A DNA stretch of 64,000 nucleotides from Aquibium pacificus (lineage in GTDB: Bacteria > Pseudomonadota > Alphaproteobacteria > Rhizobiales > Rhizobiaceae), in assembly GCF_040839445.1 (NCBI RefSeq), contig NZ_JBDPGJ010000002.1, positions 992,001 through 1,056,000 on the forward strand, read 5' to 3'. The notes beneath the pieces are model-generated. The model was not told the DNA's origin. It worked only from the letters and a program-made list of their open reading frames with translations, and searched no databases. The position numbers and the translations under genes were made by a program. Below, piece by piece: positions 1 to 9,005 of this stretch. The stretch's first letter is position 1, and each line of letters starts with the position of its first letter.

Positions 1-1377
1 ACCGAATACACCCAGCTCTACGTCGACCAGATCCGTGAGCTGACCAGCGACATTCCGGAGGTCAAGGCCAACTTCTCGATCGTCGGCTCGGGCGGACAGA
101 CGAATTCCGGCTTCTCCGTCTGGGCGCTGAAGGACTGGTCCGAGCGTGAGCGGTCGCAGAAGGAGATCCAGGCCGACATCCAGGCGCGTCTCTCCAAGGT
201 GGCGGGTGTCCAGGCGCTCGTCTTCGCCCCGCCCTCGCTGCCGGGCACCGGTGGCGGGCTGCCGATCTCCATCGTCATCCGCTCGACGGGCGATCCCGCG
301 CGGGTCTACGAGGTGGCGGAAAAGATTCGCCTTGAGGCGCAGCAGTCCGGCCGGTTCATCGTCGTGCAGAACTCGCTCGCCTTCGACGCGCCGCAGATAA
401 CGGTGACGATCGACCGCGACCGCGCCGCCGCTCTTTCGCTGCCGATCAGCGACATCGGCACCACGCTGGCGCTGCTCGTCGGCGGTGGCTCCGTCGCTCA
501 GTTCGACCGCGATTCCAACAGCTACGACATCATCATGCAGGTGCCGCAGGCCTTCCGGAACAATCCCGAGCGGCTCGGCGAGTTCTTCATCCGCTCGGTG
601 TCCGGCGAAATGGTGCCGCTGTCGGCGGTGGTCTCCATCTCCACCAATGCCTCGCCCGCCTCGATAGAGCAGTTCAACCAGCTCAACGCCGCGACAATCT
701 CGGCCCTGCCTATCCCGACCGTATCGAGCGGCGACGGCCTGACGACGATCGAGGAGATCGCCCGGCCGCTGCTGCCGGACGGCTTCTTCATCGACTATTC
801 GGGCCAGTCGCGCATCGAGAGCCAGCAGGGCAACACCATCGTCATCGCCTTTGCGCTCGCCATCGTGGTCATCTACCTCGTACTGGCGGCGCAGTTCGAG
901 AGCTTCCGCGACCCGCTTATCATCCTGATGTCGGTGCCGCTGTCGATCTTCGGCGCGATCCTGCCGCTCAACATCGGGCTCGGCACGCTGAACATCTACA
1001 CGCAGGTAGGGCTGATTACGCTCGTCGGCCTCATCACCAAGCACGGCATCCTTTTGGTGGAGTTCGCAAACCAGCAGCGGCACCTGCACGGGCTCGGACG
1101 CCGCGAGGCGATCGTCGCCTCGGCCAAGACGCGCCTGCGCCCCATCCTGATGACGACCGCGGCTATGGCACTCGGTGTGGTGCCGCTCATCACCGCCTCG
1201 GGCGCGGGCGCCGCGGCGCGTTCGGCCATGGGCCTCGTCATCTTCGCCGGCCTGATCGTGGGCACCATGTTCACGCTGTTCGTCGTGCCGATGTTCTACA
1301 CCTTCCTGGCCGCGCGCGATCTGCCGGCCGAACCGGAGACGCCGTCCTACGGGCCTCGCGCGGCGCCCGCCGAATGA
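1..1377 (+). CDS. RND efflux transporter, inner-membrane permease (5' truncated)
   Basis: This is the C-terminal part (about 458 residues) of an AcrB/MexB-like HAE1-family pump; the frame is open from base 1, so the start lies before the window. Visible parts are the periplasmic porter/docking segment and then the second membrane half, with hydrophobic segments from about residue 278 (IVIAFALAIVVIYLVLAAQF) and the characteristic GLITLVGLITKHGILLVEFA stretch. Such pumps export drugs, lipids or detergents by proton antiport, with a membrane-fusion protein that would be expected upstream. The substrate cannot be read from this fragment. Confidence 0.93.
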   Translation, partial: TEYTQLYVDQIRELTSDIPEVKANFSIVGSGGQTNSGFSVWALKDWSERERSQKEIQADIQARLSKVAGVQALVFAPPSLPGTGGGLPISIVIRSTGDPARVYEVAEKIRLEAQQSGRFIVVQNSLAFDAPQITVTIDRDRAAALSLPISDIGTTLALLVGGGSVAQFDRDSNSYDIIMQVPQAFRNNPERLGEFFIRSVSGEMVPLSAVVSISTNASPASIEQFNQLNAATISALPIPTVSSGDGLTTIEEIARPLLPDGFFIDYSGQSRIESQQGNTIVIAFALAIVVIYLVLAAQFESFRDPLIILMSVPLSIFGAILPLNIGLGTLNIYTQVGLITLVGLITKHGILLVEFANQQRHLHGLGRREAIVASAKTRLRPILMTTAAMALGVVPLITASGAGAAARSAMGLVIFAGLIVGTMFTLFVVPMFYTFLAARDLPAEPETPSYGPRAAPAE

Positions 1378-1424
1378 AGCCGGCGGGTGCGTAGCTACTA
1401 GGGGCGGGGCGGCCAGTGCCCGTG

Positions 1425-3053
1425 TCAGTGGAGGTCGTCGTGCGACTTCAGTTCCGTCCCGACGCCCCGGCGCGTCGCGGGACGGACCACCATCCTGTGG
1501 ACGCGCGGCGGTTCGGCGCCGCTGTGCAACGCGCGGATCGTGTCGCTGACGGACGCGTCGGCCTTGGTGGTGCGCTGGTTGTGGCGCACGTAGTCGAGCC
1601 AGGTCGGGACGTGGAAGCTCTCGATCCATTGCTCCGGCTTCTCGGTGTCGCGCATCAGTTCCCACTGGCGCGCGCCGTCGCGGCGGCGGATGCGGCGGCG
1701 CTCGGCCATGGCGTCGAGAAAAGCGGGGACATCCGTTTCCCGAATGACGTACTCTATCAGGATCACCATCGGACCGCTGCGTGACTGGAGATCGAGCGCC
1801 AGCGGCGGCGCCTTCCAGCGGTTCAGCGGGTCGAGGTCGAGCGACGAGCGATCGGGGAGGGCCAAGCGCAGCCCGACGGCAGCACCCGCGACCATGAAGA
1901 CGGCCGCCGCCAGCAGCGATGCGGAAATCGAATACTCCTCGGCAACGAGACCCCAGACCCAGCTTCCCAGCGCCATTCCGCCGAAGGTCGCGGTCTGGTA
2001 GAGCGCCAGCGCGCGTCCGAGGACCCACCGCGGCGTTGAGAGTTGAACGGTGACGTTGAAGAGCGCCAGTGCCAGGACCCAGCAGGCACCACCGAGCCCG
2101 ACTGCGAGCCCGGTCAGCCATGCCTGGCCGCTCCATGCGGTCAGCGAAGCCGAGACCGCGAATCCGATGAAGGCCATGCGGGCGATCGTCTCGTTGGACA
2201 GGAACTCCCGAAGCCGGCCGCCGAGAAACGCGCCGCCGACCGCGCCGATGCCGTAGCAGCCGAGCATCAGGCCATAGAGCAACGCGCCCCCATCCAGTAT
2301 GTCGCGCGCCACCAGGGGCAGCAATGCAAGCACGACGACGGCCGTGAAGCCGAAAAGGAAGCCGCGCAGGAGAACCTTCTCGATATGCGGCGACATCGCC
2401 ACGTAGCGAAGCCCGGCGGTCATCCCTGTCCACATGCGTTCTGGCGGCAGGCTGTTCGGCTGCGCGTCGGGCTTCCATCGCGACAGCACGAAGATCAGCG
2501 GCAGGTAGCTGACGGCGTTGACCGCGAAGGCGGCAGCCGCGCCCGCGGTCGCCACGATGAGGCCGCCGATCGCAGGACCGACGCTGCGTGTCAGGTTGAA
2601 GTTGACGCTGTTGAGCGCGACCGCCGCCGGAAGCGCGGAACGTGGAACCATGTCGCCCACCGATGCCTGCCAGGACGGGTTGTTGAGAGCCGTCCCGCAG
2701 CCGATGAGGAAGGTGAAGCCAAGCAGCAGCCAGGGCGACATCGTTCCTAACCAGGCGAAGAGCGCCAGCGCGATCGAGATCGTCAGCATGAACAACTGCG
2801 CCACGATCATGACGCGGCGTCGATCGAAACTGTCCGCGAGAGCGCCGGATGCCAGCGAGAAGATCATGACGGGAAGGGTCGTGGACGCCTGAACCAGCGC
2901 GACGAGATCGGCCGAAGCGGCGATCGAGGTCATGAGCCACGCCGCGCCGACCGCCTGGATCAGGGCGCCGAGGTTCGACGCCAGGCTCGCCACCCACACG
3001 TCCCGGAAAACGGGATGCGCGAACGGCGCAAGCGAGGATGTCCGCTCTGTCAC
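1425..3053 (-). CDS. MFS transporter of the MFS_3 (EntS-like) family
   Basis: A 542-residue protein with about 12 hydrophobic segments and the loop motif DSFDRRRVMIVAQ after the second one, typical of the MFS_3 / enterobactin-exporter-like group. The last ~130 residues after the membrane part (starting near MVILIEYVIRE) are soluble and resemble the antibiotic-biosynthesis-monooxygenase-like tail common in this group. The start is GTG, with AGGAAGGA about 10 nt upstream. It faces away from the bdh gene. Export of a small molecule is likely from the family; the substrate is unknown. Confidence 0.88.
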   Translation of the reverse strand: MTERTSSLAPFAHPVFRDVWVASLASNLGALIQAVGAAWLMTSIAASADLVALVQASTTLPVMIFSLASGALADSFDRRRVMIVAQLFMLTISIALALFAWLGTMSPWLLLGFTFLIGCGTALNNPSWQASVGDMVPRSALPAAVALNSVNFNLTRSVGPAIGGLIVATAGAAAAFAVNAVSYLPLIFVLSRWKPDAQPNSLPPERMWTGMTAGLRYVAMSPHIEKVLLRGFLFGFTAVVVLALLPLVARDILDGGALLYGLMLGCYGIGAVGGAFLGGRLREFLSNETIARMAFIGFAVSASLTAWSGQAWLTGLAVGLGGACWVLALALFNVTVQLSTPRWVLGRALALYQTATFGGMALGSWVWGLVAEEYSISASLLAAAVFMVAGAAVGLRLALPDRSSLDLDPLNRWKAPPLALDLQSRSGPMVILIEYVIRETDVPAFLDAMAERRRIRRRDGARQWELMRDTEKPEQWIESFHVPTWLDYVRHNQRTTKADASVSDTIRALHSGAEPPRVHRMVVRPATRRGVGTELKSHDDLH

Positions 3054-3261
3054 CGCGACGATGTCCTTCCTGAAGACCCCGGGAATCTCTCCTCCACCAT
3101 GTCATAGCGGGTTGGAGCGTCCCGCCAAGCCCGACGACGGCATTTCCCGCGCCGTTTCGGAGCAATTGCGAACGGGCGCCGCCGGGGTAAGTGTTTCTGC
3201 TGCATTGCGTTGTGACTGTCGCAACGCAATATGGCGCCGCAACGAAAGGAGACTGCCCACC

Positions 3262-4056
3262 ATGAGTGCGTCACGCGAAAGCCGGAGGACCGCCGTCGTC
3301 ACCGGGTCGACATCCGGGATAGGACTGGCCATCGCCGAGCGCCTCGCTTCCGGCGGCTTCAATATCGTGGTGAATTCCTACACCGATGCCGAAGCGGATC
3401 ATGCGATCGCCGCCGGTCTCGCCCGTCGCTACGGCGTCGAGGCGATCTATGTCCGCGCCGACATGTCGAAGCCGGCCGAATGCAGGGCACTTGTCGAAGC
3501 GAGCGCATCGCGTTTCGGGTCGGTCGACATCCTCGTCAACAACGCTGGCATCCAGTACGTGGCGCCGGTGGAGGAGTTTCCGGTCGAGAGGTGGAACGCA
3601 ATCATCGCGATCAACCTGTCATCCGCCTTCCACACGGCGGCCGCGGCGATTCCCGGCATGCGCGAGGCCGGATGGGGCCGCATCGTCAACATCGCCTCGG
3701 CGCACGGCCTGCGCGCCTCGCCCAACAAGTCCGCATACGTGGCCGCCAAGCATGGCGTCGTCGGGCTTACCAAGACGATCGCGCTGGAACTCGCGGGCAA
3801 GGGCGTGACCTGCAACGCCGTCTGTCCCGGCTTCGTACTCACGCCGCTTGTCGAGACCCAGATCCAGGATCGCGCGCGGGAGGCGGGCCTCGACCGGGAG
3901 ACGACGATCCGCGACATCCTCCTCGAAAAGCAGCCGTCGAAGGAATTCGCGACGGTCGAGCAGATTGCCGGGGCGGCGGCGTTCCTGTGTTCGGAAGACG
4001 CCGCGCAGATCACAGGCACGACGCTGTCGGTCGACGGCGGCTGGACCGCGGCCTGA
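3262..4056 (+). CDS. bdhA: 3-hydroxybutyrate dehydrogenase (SDR family)
   Basis: A 264-residue classical short-chain dehydrogenase that would interconvert 3-hydroxybutyrate and acetoacetate with NAD in polyhydroxybutyrate and ketone-body metabolism. The cofactor motif GSTSGIG is at residues 15-21, NNAG at about 93-96, and the catalytic triad is S146, Y159 and K163. The C-terminal GTTLSVDGGWTAA fits bacterial BDH enzymes. An upstream in-frame extension exists, but ATG 3262 has AAAGGAG about 11 nt before it and gives the usual family length. Another SDR of similar substrate range cannot be fully excluded. Confidence 0.87.
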   Translation: MSASRESRRTAVVTGSTSGIGLAIAERLASGGFNIVVNSYTDAEADHAIAAGLARRYGVEAIYVRADMSKPAECRALVEASASRFGSVDILVNNAGIQYVAPVEEFPVERWNAIIAINLSSAFHTAAAAIPGMREAGWGRIVNIASAHGLRASPNKSAYVAAKHGVVGLTKTIALELAGKGVTCNAVCPGFVLTPLVETQIQDRAREAGLDRETTIRDILLEKQPSKEFATVEQIAGAAAFLCSEDAAQITGTTLSVDGGWTAA

Positions 4057-4083
4057 CGATTTGCGAAACGCGAAGAAACCGGC

Positions 4084-4884
4084 TTACCGTACCGGCGCTG
4101 GCTTCTTCAGTTCCTTCAGGAGCGCCTTGTGGATCGCCTCGTTGCCGGCGACGATGCCGCCGGTGTCCAGCATGCCGGGGCCGCCGTCCCTGTCGCTGAC
4201 GAAGCCGCCGGCCTCGCGGACGAGCAGGATGCCGGCCGCCATGTCCCAGGGCGAAAGCCCGTTCTCCCAGAAACCATCCATGCGGCCCGCCGCGACGTAG
4301 GCGAGGTCGAGGGCGGCCGAGCCCATGCGGCGGATGCCGGAAACCTCGCCCATGACGTTGCGCAATTCGATCAGCGCGTTGCCGTGGTGGCCGCGGCCGA
4401 GATGGGGGATGCCGGTGCCGATGACGCTGTCGGACAGTTTCGCGCGGCCAGCGACGCGCAGCCGGCGGTCGTTCATGAAGGCGCCGCCGCCGCGTTCGGC
4501 GGTGTAGAGTTCGTCCATGGCGGGATTGTAGACCAGGCCCGCCGTCAGCTGGCCCTGGCGCTCCAGCGCGATCGAGATCGAGAAGAGCGGAATGCCGTGC
4601 AGGAAATTCGTGGTGCCGTCGAGAGGATCGACGATCCAGCGGTGCTGGGCGTCCTCGCCCTCTACCACGCCGCGCTCTTCCATCAGGAAAGAGTAGCCCG
4701 GACGCGCACGCGCCAGTTCGGTGTAGATGATCTCTTCGGCCTTGCGGTCGGCCTGGCTGACATAGTCGCCCGGACCCTTCATGGAGACCTGGAGGTTTTG
4801 CACCTCGCCGAAATCGCGCGCGAGCGAGCGGCCCGCCTTGCGCGCGGCCTCCACCATGACCCTCATCAGCGCCGAATACGCCAT
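4084..4884 (-). CDS. suhB: Inositol-1-monophosphatase family protein
   Basis: A 266-residue Mg-dependent phosphatase of the IMPase/SuhB family. Metal ligands are recognisable: MEERG near residue 68, DPLDGTTN at 86-93 and PWDMAAG near the C-terminus. It lies 30 bp downstream of efp on the same strand and is probably co-transcribed with it. Likely activity is dephosphorylation of inositol phosphates or related sugar phosphates in the cytoplasm. SuhB homologues also have RNA-related roles in enterobacteria, but nothing here shows that. Confidence 0.9.
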   Translation of the reverse strand: MAYSALMRVMVEAARKAGRSLARDFGEVQNLQVSMKGPGDYVSQADRKAEEIIYTELARARPGYSFLMEERGVVEGEDAQHRWIVDPLDGTTNFLHGIPLFSISIALERQGQLTAGLVYNPAMDELYTAERGGGAFMNDRRLRVAGRAKLSDSVIGTGIPHLGRGHHGNALIELRNVMGEVSGIRRMGSAALDLAYVAAGRMDGFWENGLSPWDMAAGILLVREAGGFVSDRDGGPGMLDTGGIVAGNEAIHKALLKELKKPAPVR

Positions 4885-4914
4885 CAGCCGAAACCCGCCT
4901 TCCCGATGATGCCG

Positions 4915-5481
4915 CTACTCGGCGCGGCGGATGTAGGTGATCTCGTTCGTGTCGACGAGGATCTTCTCGCCCGCCTCGATGAAGGGCGGGACCATGACGC
5001 GGATGCCGTTCTCGAGGATCGCGGGCTTGTAGGACGAGGCCGCCGTCTGGCCCTTCACGACCGGGTCGGCTTCCGTGATCGTCAGGGCGACCTGGTCGGG
5101 CAGCGAGATGCCGATCGGCTTTTCCTCGTAGAGCTCGACAGTCACCATCATGCCGTCCTGCAGGAAGGCCGCGCGGTCGCCGACGAAATCCTTCTGGAGC
5201 TCGAGCTGCTCGTAGCTCTCGGTGTCCATGAAGACCAGCGCCTCGCCCTGCTCGTAGAGGTAGGAGAAGTCCTTCTGCTCGAGGCGCACCTTCTCGACCG
5301 TCTCGGCGGAGCGGAAGCGCTCGTTGAGCTTGGTCCCGTCGATCAGGTTCTTCAGCTCGACCTGGTTGTAGGCGCCGCCCTTGCCCGGCTTCACCGCGTT
5401 CGTCTTAACCGCGACCCACAGGCCGCCATTGTGCTCGATGACGTTGCCGGGACGGATTTCGTTGCCGTTGATCTTGGCCAT
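4915..5481 (-). CDS. efp: Translation elongation factor P
   Basis: A 188-residue EF-P that relieves ribosome stalling at polyproline stretches. The start MAKINGNEIRPG was chosen over a 20-residue upstream extension because it gives the standard length. The loop KPGKG places Lys34 at the position that is beta-lysylated in E. coli EF-P, so a lysine-type modification system (EpmA/B-like) is plausible; none is seen in the window. The three beta-barrel domains are present to the C-terminal TYIRRAE. Proline-rich proteins such as the TolA in this window are likely clients (inference). Confidence 0.97.
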   Translation of the reverse strand: MAKINGNEIRPGNVIEHNGGLWVAVKTNAVKPGKGGAYNQVELKNLIDGTKLNERFRSAETVEKVRLEQKDFSYLYEQGEALVFMDTESYEQLELQKDFVGDRAAFLQDGMMVTVELYEEKPIGISLPDQVALTITEADPVVKGQTAASSYKPAILENGIRVMVPPFIEAGEKILVDTNEITYIRRAE

Positions 5482-5671
5482 TGGGGTATTCCGGAAATGG
5501 GATTTCGCGCAAGCCGCGCAGTTCGGCGCTCCCAAGACCACAAATCGACTAGAGAGGCAAGGGAGCCTCCGCTATCCGATCGAAGTCTGCGCGGCCAAGC
5601 GGGTCATCACGCACGGCACGGCGGGGAGGGCGCGGCCCGCACCTGCCCCGCCGGAGTTCGATCGAACGAAC

Positions 5672-6070
5672 CTACCGCGAGGCGAAGCGCGCCTTGGCCG
5701 CATCCGTCTGTGGCATGAATAGGGCCACCGCCGTGCCTTCCGGATCGCGGAACTGGACTGACCGGTTGCCCCACGGCATGGTCTTGGGCGGGTGCACCAG
5801 ATCCAATCCGTCCTTCAACCGTTCGTAGGCGGCGTCGACGTCGTCGACCATGAACTCGATGATGACGGTCCGGTTGGCGCCGGGTTCGGCGCTGCCCTCG
5901 GCGAAGATCGCTACCGTTTCGGAACTGCCGATGGCGAGCGCCGCCGACGGCGTGACGATCTCGGCGAACTGCGGCGCCAGCCATTCGGCGGTCGTCTCCG
6001 TTACCCGCTCATAAAAGGCGACCATCTTCTCGATATCGGCGGCGATCAGGCGCACGGAAGCAAATTTCAT
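5672..6070 (-). CDS. VOC family (glyoxalase-like) protein
   Basis: A 132-residue vicinal-oxygen-chelate fold protein. Two beta-alpha-beta-beta-beta units are visible: FASVRLIAADIEKMVAFYE at the N-terminus and EFMVDDVDAAYERLK followed by VQFRDPEGTAVALF. Metal-site positions are not the full glyoxalase I set, so the reaction cannot be assigned. It stands alone, about 190 bp upstream of the efp start on the same strand. Confidence 0.82.
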   Translation of the reverse strand: MKFASVRLIAADIEKMVAFYERVTETTAEWLAPQFAEIVTPSAALAIGSSETVAIFAEGSAEPGANRTVIIEFMVDDVDAAYERLKDGLDLVHPPKTMPWGNRSVQFRDPEGTAVALFMPQTDAAKARFASR

Positions 6071-6180
6071 GATGGGTCCCTCTGTGATGCCGCTGGGTCG
6101 CGGCTGGGGGACTTATCGCACGGGGCCTACTGACGCCGTTCTGGCAGCAGGGTTCAGCGCCTGCTCAAGGACCCGCCGCG

Positions 6181-7173
6181 TCAGCGCAGCCGGTTCGCCC
6201 GTTCGATCGCCGTCTTCTGCTGTTCGGGCGTGAGACCCTGGAGAAAATCGTCCATCTCGACGTCGCGAAGGCCTACCCGGCGGGCGATGATGTACCAGGC
6301 CGCGGCCAGGATCGGGTCCGGCTCTGTGCCGAGGCCGTAGACGTAGAGCTTTGCGAGACGGTTCTGCGCGGCGACGTTACCGCTTTCGGCGGCGCGCTTC
6401 ATCCAGGCGAAACCCGCCTCGTAGTCGGGCTTGCCCAGCCGTCCCTCGATCAGCCAGGTCGCGAGGTCGAGTTGGGCGGTGTCGAAGTTCTGACGGGCGG
6501 CGAGCGTGAGGTAGGAGAGCGCCTTGGCGTCGTCGTTCAAGCCGCCGACGCCGTTTTCGTAGAGCTGCGCCATGGCGTACTGCGCATCGGCGAGCCCCGC
6601 CCTCGCTGCTTTTTCGTAGTAGGGGATCGCCCGTTCGAGGCCGCGCGGCCCCGGCTCGCGATCGATCAGCATCTGGGCGAGATTGAAGGCAGCCAGCCTG
6701 TGACCCGTATCGGCCGCGGATTTCATCAGTTCGAAGGCCCTCTCCGGGTCCTTACCCGCATACTTGCCGTCGATCAGGACCAGGGCGAACTGGAAGCGCG
6801 CCTCCGGGATGCCGGCCTCCGCGGCCTTGCCGTACCATTCCGCCGCTTCCGCAGGTTTGCGCGCGACGCCAAGGCCCCGCGAGAGAATCTCTGCGACCAG
6901 CGTCTGGGCCGCAGGATCGCCTTTTTCTGCGCGCGGGAGCGCCAGGTTGTAGGCGGTGATGTAGAGGCCACGCTGGAAGGCGCCGAAGGCGGCATCGGAG
7001 GTCTTTTTGCCGAAGCGGAGCAGATCCACGGCCGAACCGGCTGCGCCGCCGGCCTGTTGTTCCTGTGCTTTCTCCGGCTTGGCTGCCTTCGGCCCAGCCG
7101 GTTCCGCCGAAAAGGAGGCGGAAGGCACGATCGCGCAGACCGCCGCAGCCATGAACAGGGCGATCGGCTTCAC
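6181..7173 (-). CDS. Secreted Sel1-repeat (SLR) protein
   Basis: A 330-residue protein with an N-terminal signal sequence (KPIALFMAAAVCAIVPSASFSA) followed by tandem Sel1-like repeats, for example EWYGKAAEAGIPEARFQFA and PYYEKAARAGLADAQYAMA. Such alpha-helical repeats act as protein-interaction scaffolds, often in the periplasm. The start is GTG 7173, preceded by GGAAGGA and overlapping the stop of the ThiE-like gene by GTGA, so the two are translationally coupled. No enzymatic motif is seen. Confidence 0.85.
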   Translation of the reverse strand: MKPIALFMAAAVCAIVPSASFSAEPAGPKAAKPEKAQEQQAGGAAGSAVDLLRFGKKTSDAAFGAFQRGLYITAYNLALPRAEKGDPAAQTLVAEILSRGLGVARKPAEAAEWYGKAAEAGIPEARFQFALVLIDGKYAGKDPERAFELMKSAADTGHRLAAFNLAQMLIDREPGPRGLERAIPYYEKAARAGLADAQYAMAQLYENGVGGLNDDAKALSYLTLAARQNFDTAQLDLATWLIEGRLGKPDYEAGFAWMKRAAESGNVAAQNRLAKLYVYGLGTEPDPILAAAWYIIARRVGLRDVEMDDFLQGLTPEQQKTAIERANRLR

Positions 7174-7841
7174 GTTTCCTTCCCGGGTGCCTGCGCGGCC
7201 TCGTCGAGCAGGCGATTGGCCTCCGCGACCGCTGCGGCGGGATCGACGCCTTCGCCGAAGACGGCGCGCGACAGGGCTACGAACTCGGCCCCGGTCTCGG
7301 ATACCTGGCGCACGGACGCAATCTCGCTCGAGCCCATGACGATGCAGGGGACCTCGATCATCTCGGCCCACCAGCGCCCGAGCGTCAGGTTGCGGGGATG
7401 CGGCTGCGGATCCGTGTCGTAGCCGAAGCGGCCGAAAAACAGGTAGTCCGGGCGCAGTTCGCCGAGTTCCAGCGCGTCGTCGCGCGTCTTGGCGCCGCCG
7501 GTCCCGACCATCATCTTGTCCTGCAGTCGGTCGATGGCATCGGCCAGCGCGGCGCGGCCGCCCTCGACATGGACGCCGTCGGCCTTGACGCGGGCGGCGA
7601 CCCGCGTGTCGCCGGCGATCATGACGGCGGCGCCAGCTTCCTGGGCCACCGGCACGATCCGCTCCGCCAGCTTCTGGAACGCCGCGTCGTCGAGCCCGTA
7701 CTGCGGCAGTATAAGCGATGCGACGTCTCCGCCCGAGAGAGCGGCGCGGATAGCCGCTTCCAGCACGGAGGCATCGTCCTCCTGCGGCGCGATCAGCACG
7801 AGCCGGCAGCGGTCGGGGATTATGGGTTGCATCGGGTCCAT
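7170..7841 (-). CDS. Thiamine phosphate synthase (ThiE/TenI-like) family protein
   Basis: A 223-residue TIM-barrel protein. Beta-strand motifs RLVLIAP, VMIAGDTRVAARVKADGVHV and DYLFFGRFG align with the ThiE/TenI family. True ThiE couples the thiazole and pyrimidine phosphates; several diphosphate-binding residues of canonical ThiE are not obvious here, and no other thiamine genes are near, so a divergent paralogue is likely. An alternative ATG lies 9 nt inside (7832). It is coupled by GTGA to the Sel1-repeat gene. Confidence 0.75.
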   Translation of the reverse strand: MDPMQPIIPDRCRLVLIAPQEDDASVLEAAIRAALSGGDVASLILPQYGLDDAAFQKLAERIVPVAQEAGAAVMIAGDTRVAARVKADGVHVEGGRAALADAIDRLQDKMMVGTGGAKTRDDALELGELRPDYLFFGRFGYDTDPQPHPRNLTLGRWWAEMIEVPCIVMGSSEIASVRQVSETGAEFVALSRAVFGEGVDPAAAVAEANRLLDEAAQAPGKET

Positions 7842-8009
7842 TCTGCGGCAGGCCTATGGCTCGGGATCGTGGTGGCAATTGGGCATAAAGGAGAGGCCGC
7901 CGCTTGGCCAGCGGATGCAGCGAGGTATCCGCGTCCGAGTTTCCCCTCGCAATGCTGTCGGTATGCGGCTAAGCGGGGGTGTCCTCCCACCGCGCGATCC
8001 AGAACGCCC

Positions 8010-8768
8010 TTGCTCTCCGATCCCCTCTTCTATGCCGTTGCGATCCCGGCGGTCGCCCTCGTCGGGCTGGCCAAGGGCGGGCTCGGCGGCGCGATGGCGC
8101 TGGTCGGCGTGCCGCTGATGGCGCTCGCCATGTCGCCGGTCCAGGCCGCCGCGATCCTGCTGCCGATCCTCGTCCTGATGGACATGGTCTCGCTCTGGTC
8201 GTGGCGAGGCTTCCTCGACCGACGGACACTGGTGATCATGCTTCCGGGCGCGATGGTCGGCATCGGCATCGGCTGGCTGACAGCCGCGATCGTGACGCCG
8301 GACATGGTGCGGCTGATCCTTGGCATCGTCACCCTGCTTTTCGTCTCGCGATGGTTCCTGCAGAAGCTGTCGCGCGCCGAGAACGCGCGGCCGCACAGCG
8401 TTCCGCGGGGGATCGTCTGGAGCACCGTCAGCGGCTTCACCAGCTTCGTCGCGCATGCCGGCGGCCCGCCCTTCCAGGTCTATGCCCTTCCGCTCAAGCT
8501 CGACCCCAAGGTCTATGTCGGCACCAGCGTGATCTACTTCGCCGTGATGAACGCGGTGAAGCTCGTCCCGTACTTCGCGCTCGGGGAGCTCGATACAACC
8601 AATCTCTCGGCATCGTTCGTGCTGATGCCCGTGGCCTTCGTCGCCACGCTCGCCGGCGTGTTCATCGTCAAGCGCATGAAGCCGGAATTGTTCTATTCGG
8701 TCACCTACGTCACCGTCGGGCTCGTCGCGGTGAAGCTGCTGTGGGACGGGGCGGTGGCAGTGTTCTGA
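8010..8768 (+). CDS. TSUP family (TauE/SafE) membrane permease
   Basis: A 252-residue polytopic membrane protein with the GLAKGGLGGAMALVGVPLMA signature of the sulfite exporter TauE/SafE family and about 8 hydrophobic segments. The TTG at 8010 was chosen because it gives a normal N-terminus (LLSDPLFYAV) just before the first membrane segment; no ATG lies close by. Family members move sulfite, sulfonates or other organic anions; the substrate here is unknown. A second TSUP paralogue lies at 12.1-12.9 kb. Confidence 0.85.
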   Translation: MLSDPLFYAVAIPAVALVGLAKGGLGGAMALVGVPLMALAMSPVQAAAILLPILVLMDMVSLWSWRGFLDRRTLVIMLPGAMVGIGIGWLTAAIVTPDMVRLILGIVTLLFVSRWFLQKLSRAENARPHSVPRGIVWSTVSGFTSFVAHAGGPPFQVYALPLKLDPKVYVGTSVIYFAVMNAVKLVPYFALGELDTTNLSASFVLMPVAFVATLAGVFIVKRMKPELFYSVTYVTVGLVAVKLLWDGAVAVF

Positions 8769-9005
8769 ATTGCTCCAACGGGTGCGCACAACTCCCTCGT
8801 GCGGGCCTGGCCAGGGCGCTCGGTCCCTGGCGAGCAGGATCTTGAGGACAGCCGGGCGACCATGTCGCACAACCCGCTCTCGAATAGTCCTTTCGATGCC
8901 GTCTCTCATTGCATGATCCCGCTTGCGAGGGGGCTGTCGACACGCCACTGTGGCGGAGCACGAAGGTGAGATGCGCGCCGAGATGCGAAATGAAGGGGAG
9001 GTTAC
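8769..9005. other. Intergenic region, nothing recognised
   Basis: No ORF with coding character, no tRNA and no clear terminator was seen. The sequence AAGGGGAGG just before 9006 is the ribosome binding site of the acyl-CoA synthetase gene. Confidence 0.5.

Noticed and set aside
2043..2750. Plus-strand open frame opposite the MFS exporter
   Set aside because: Low-complexity Arg/Ala-rich translation, no ribosome binding site, fully inside a recognised gene on the other strand.
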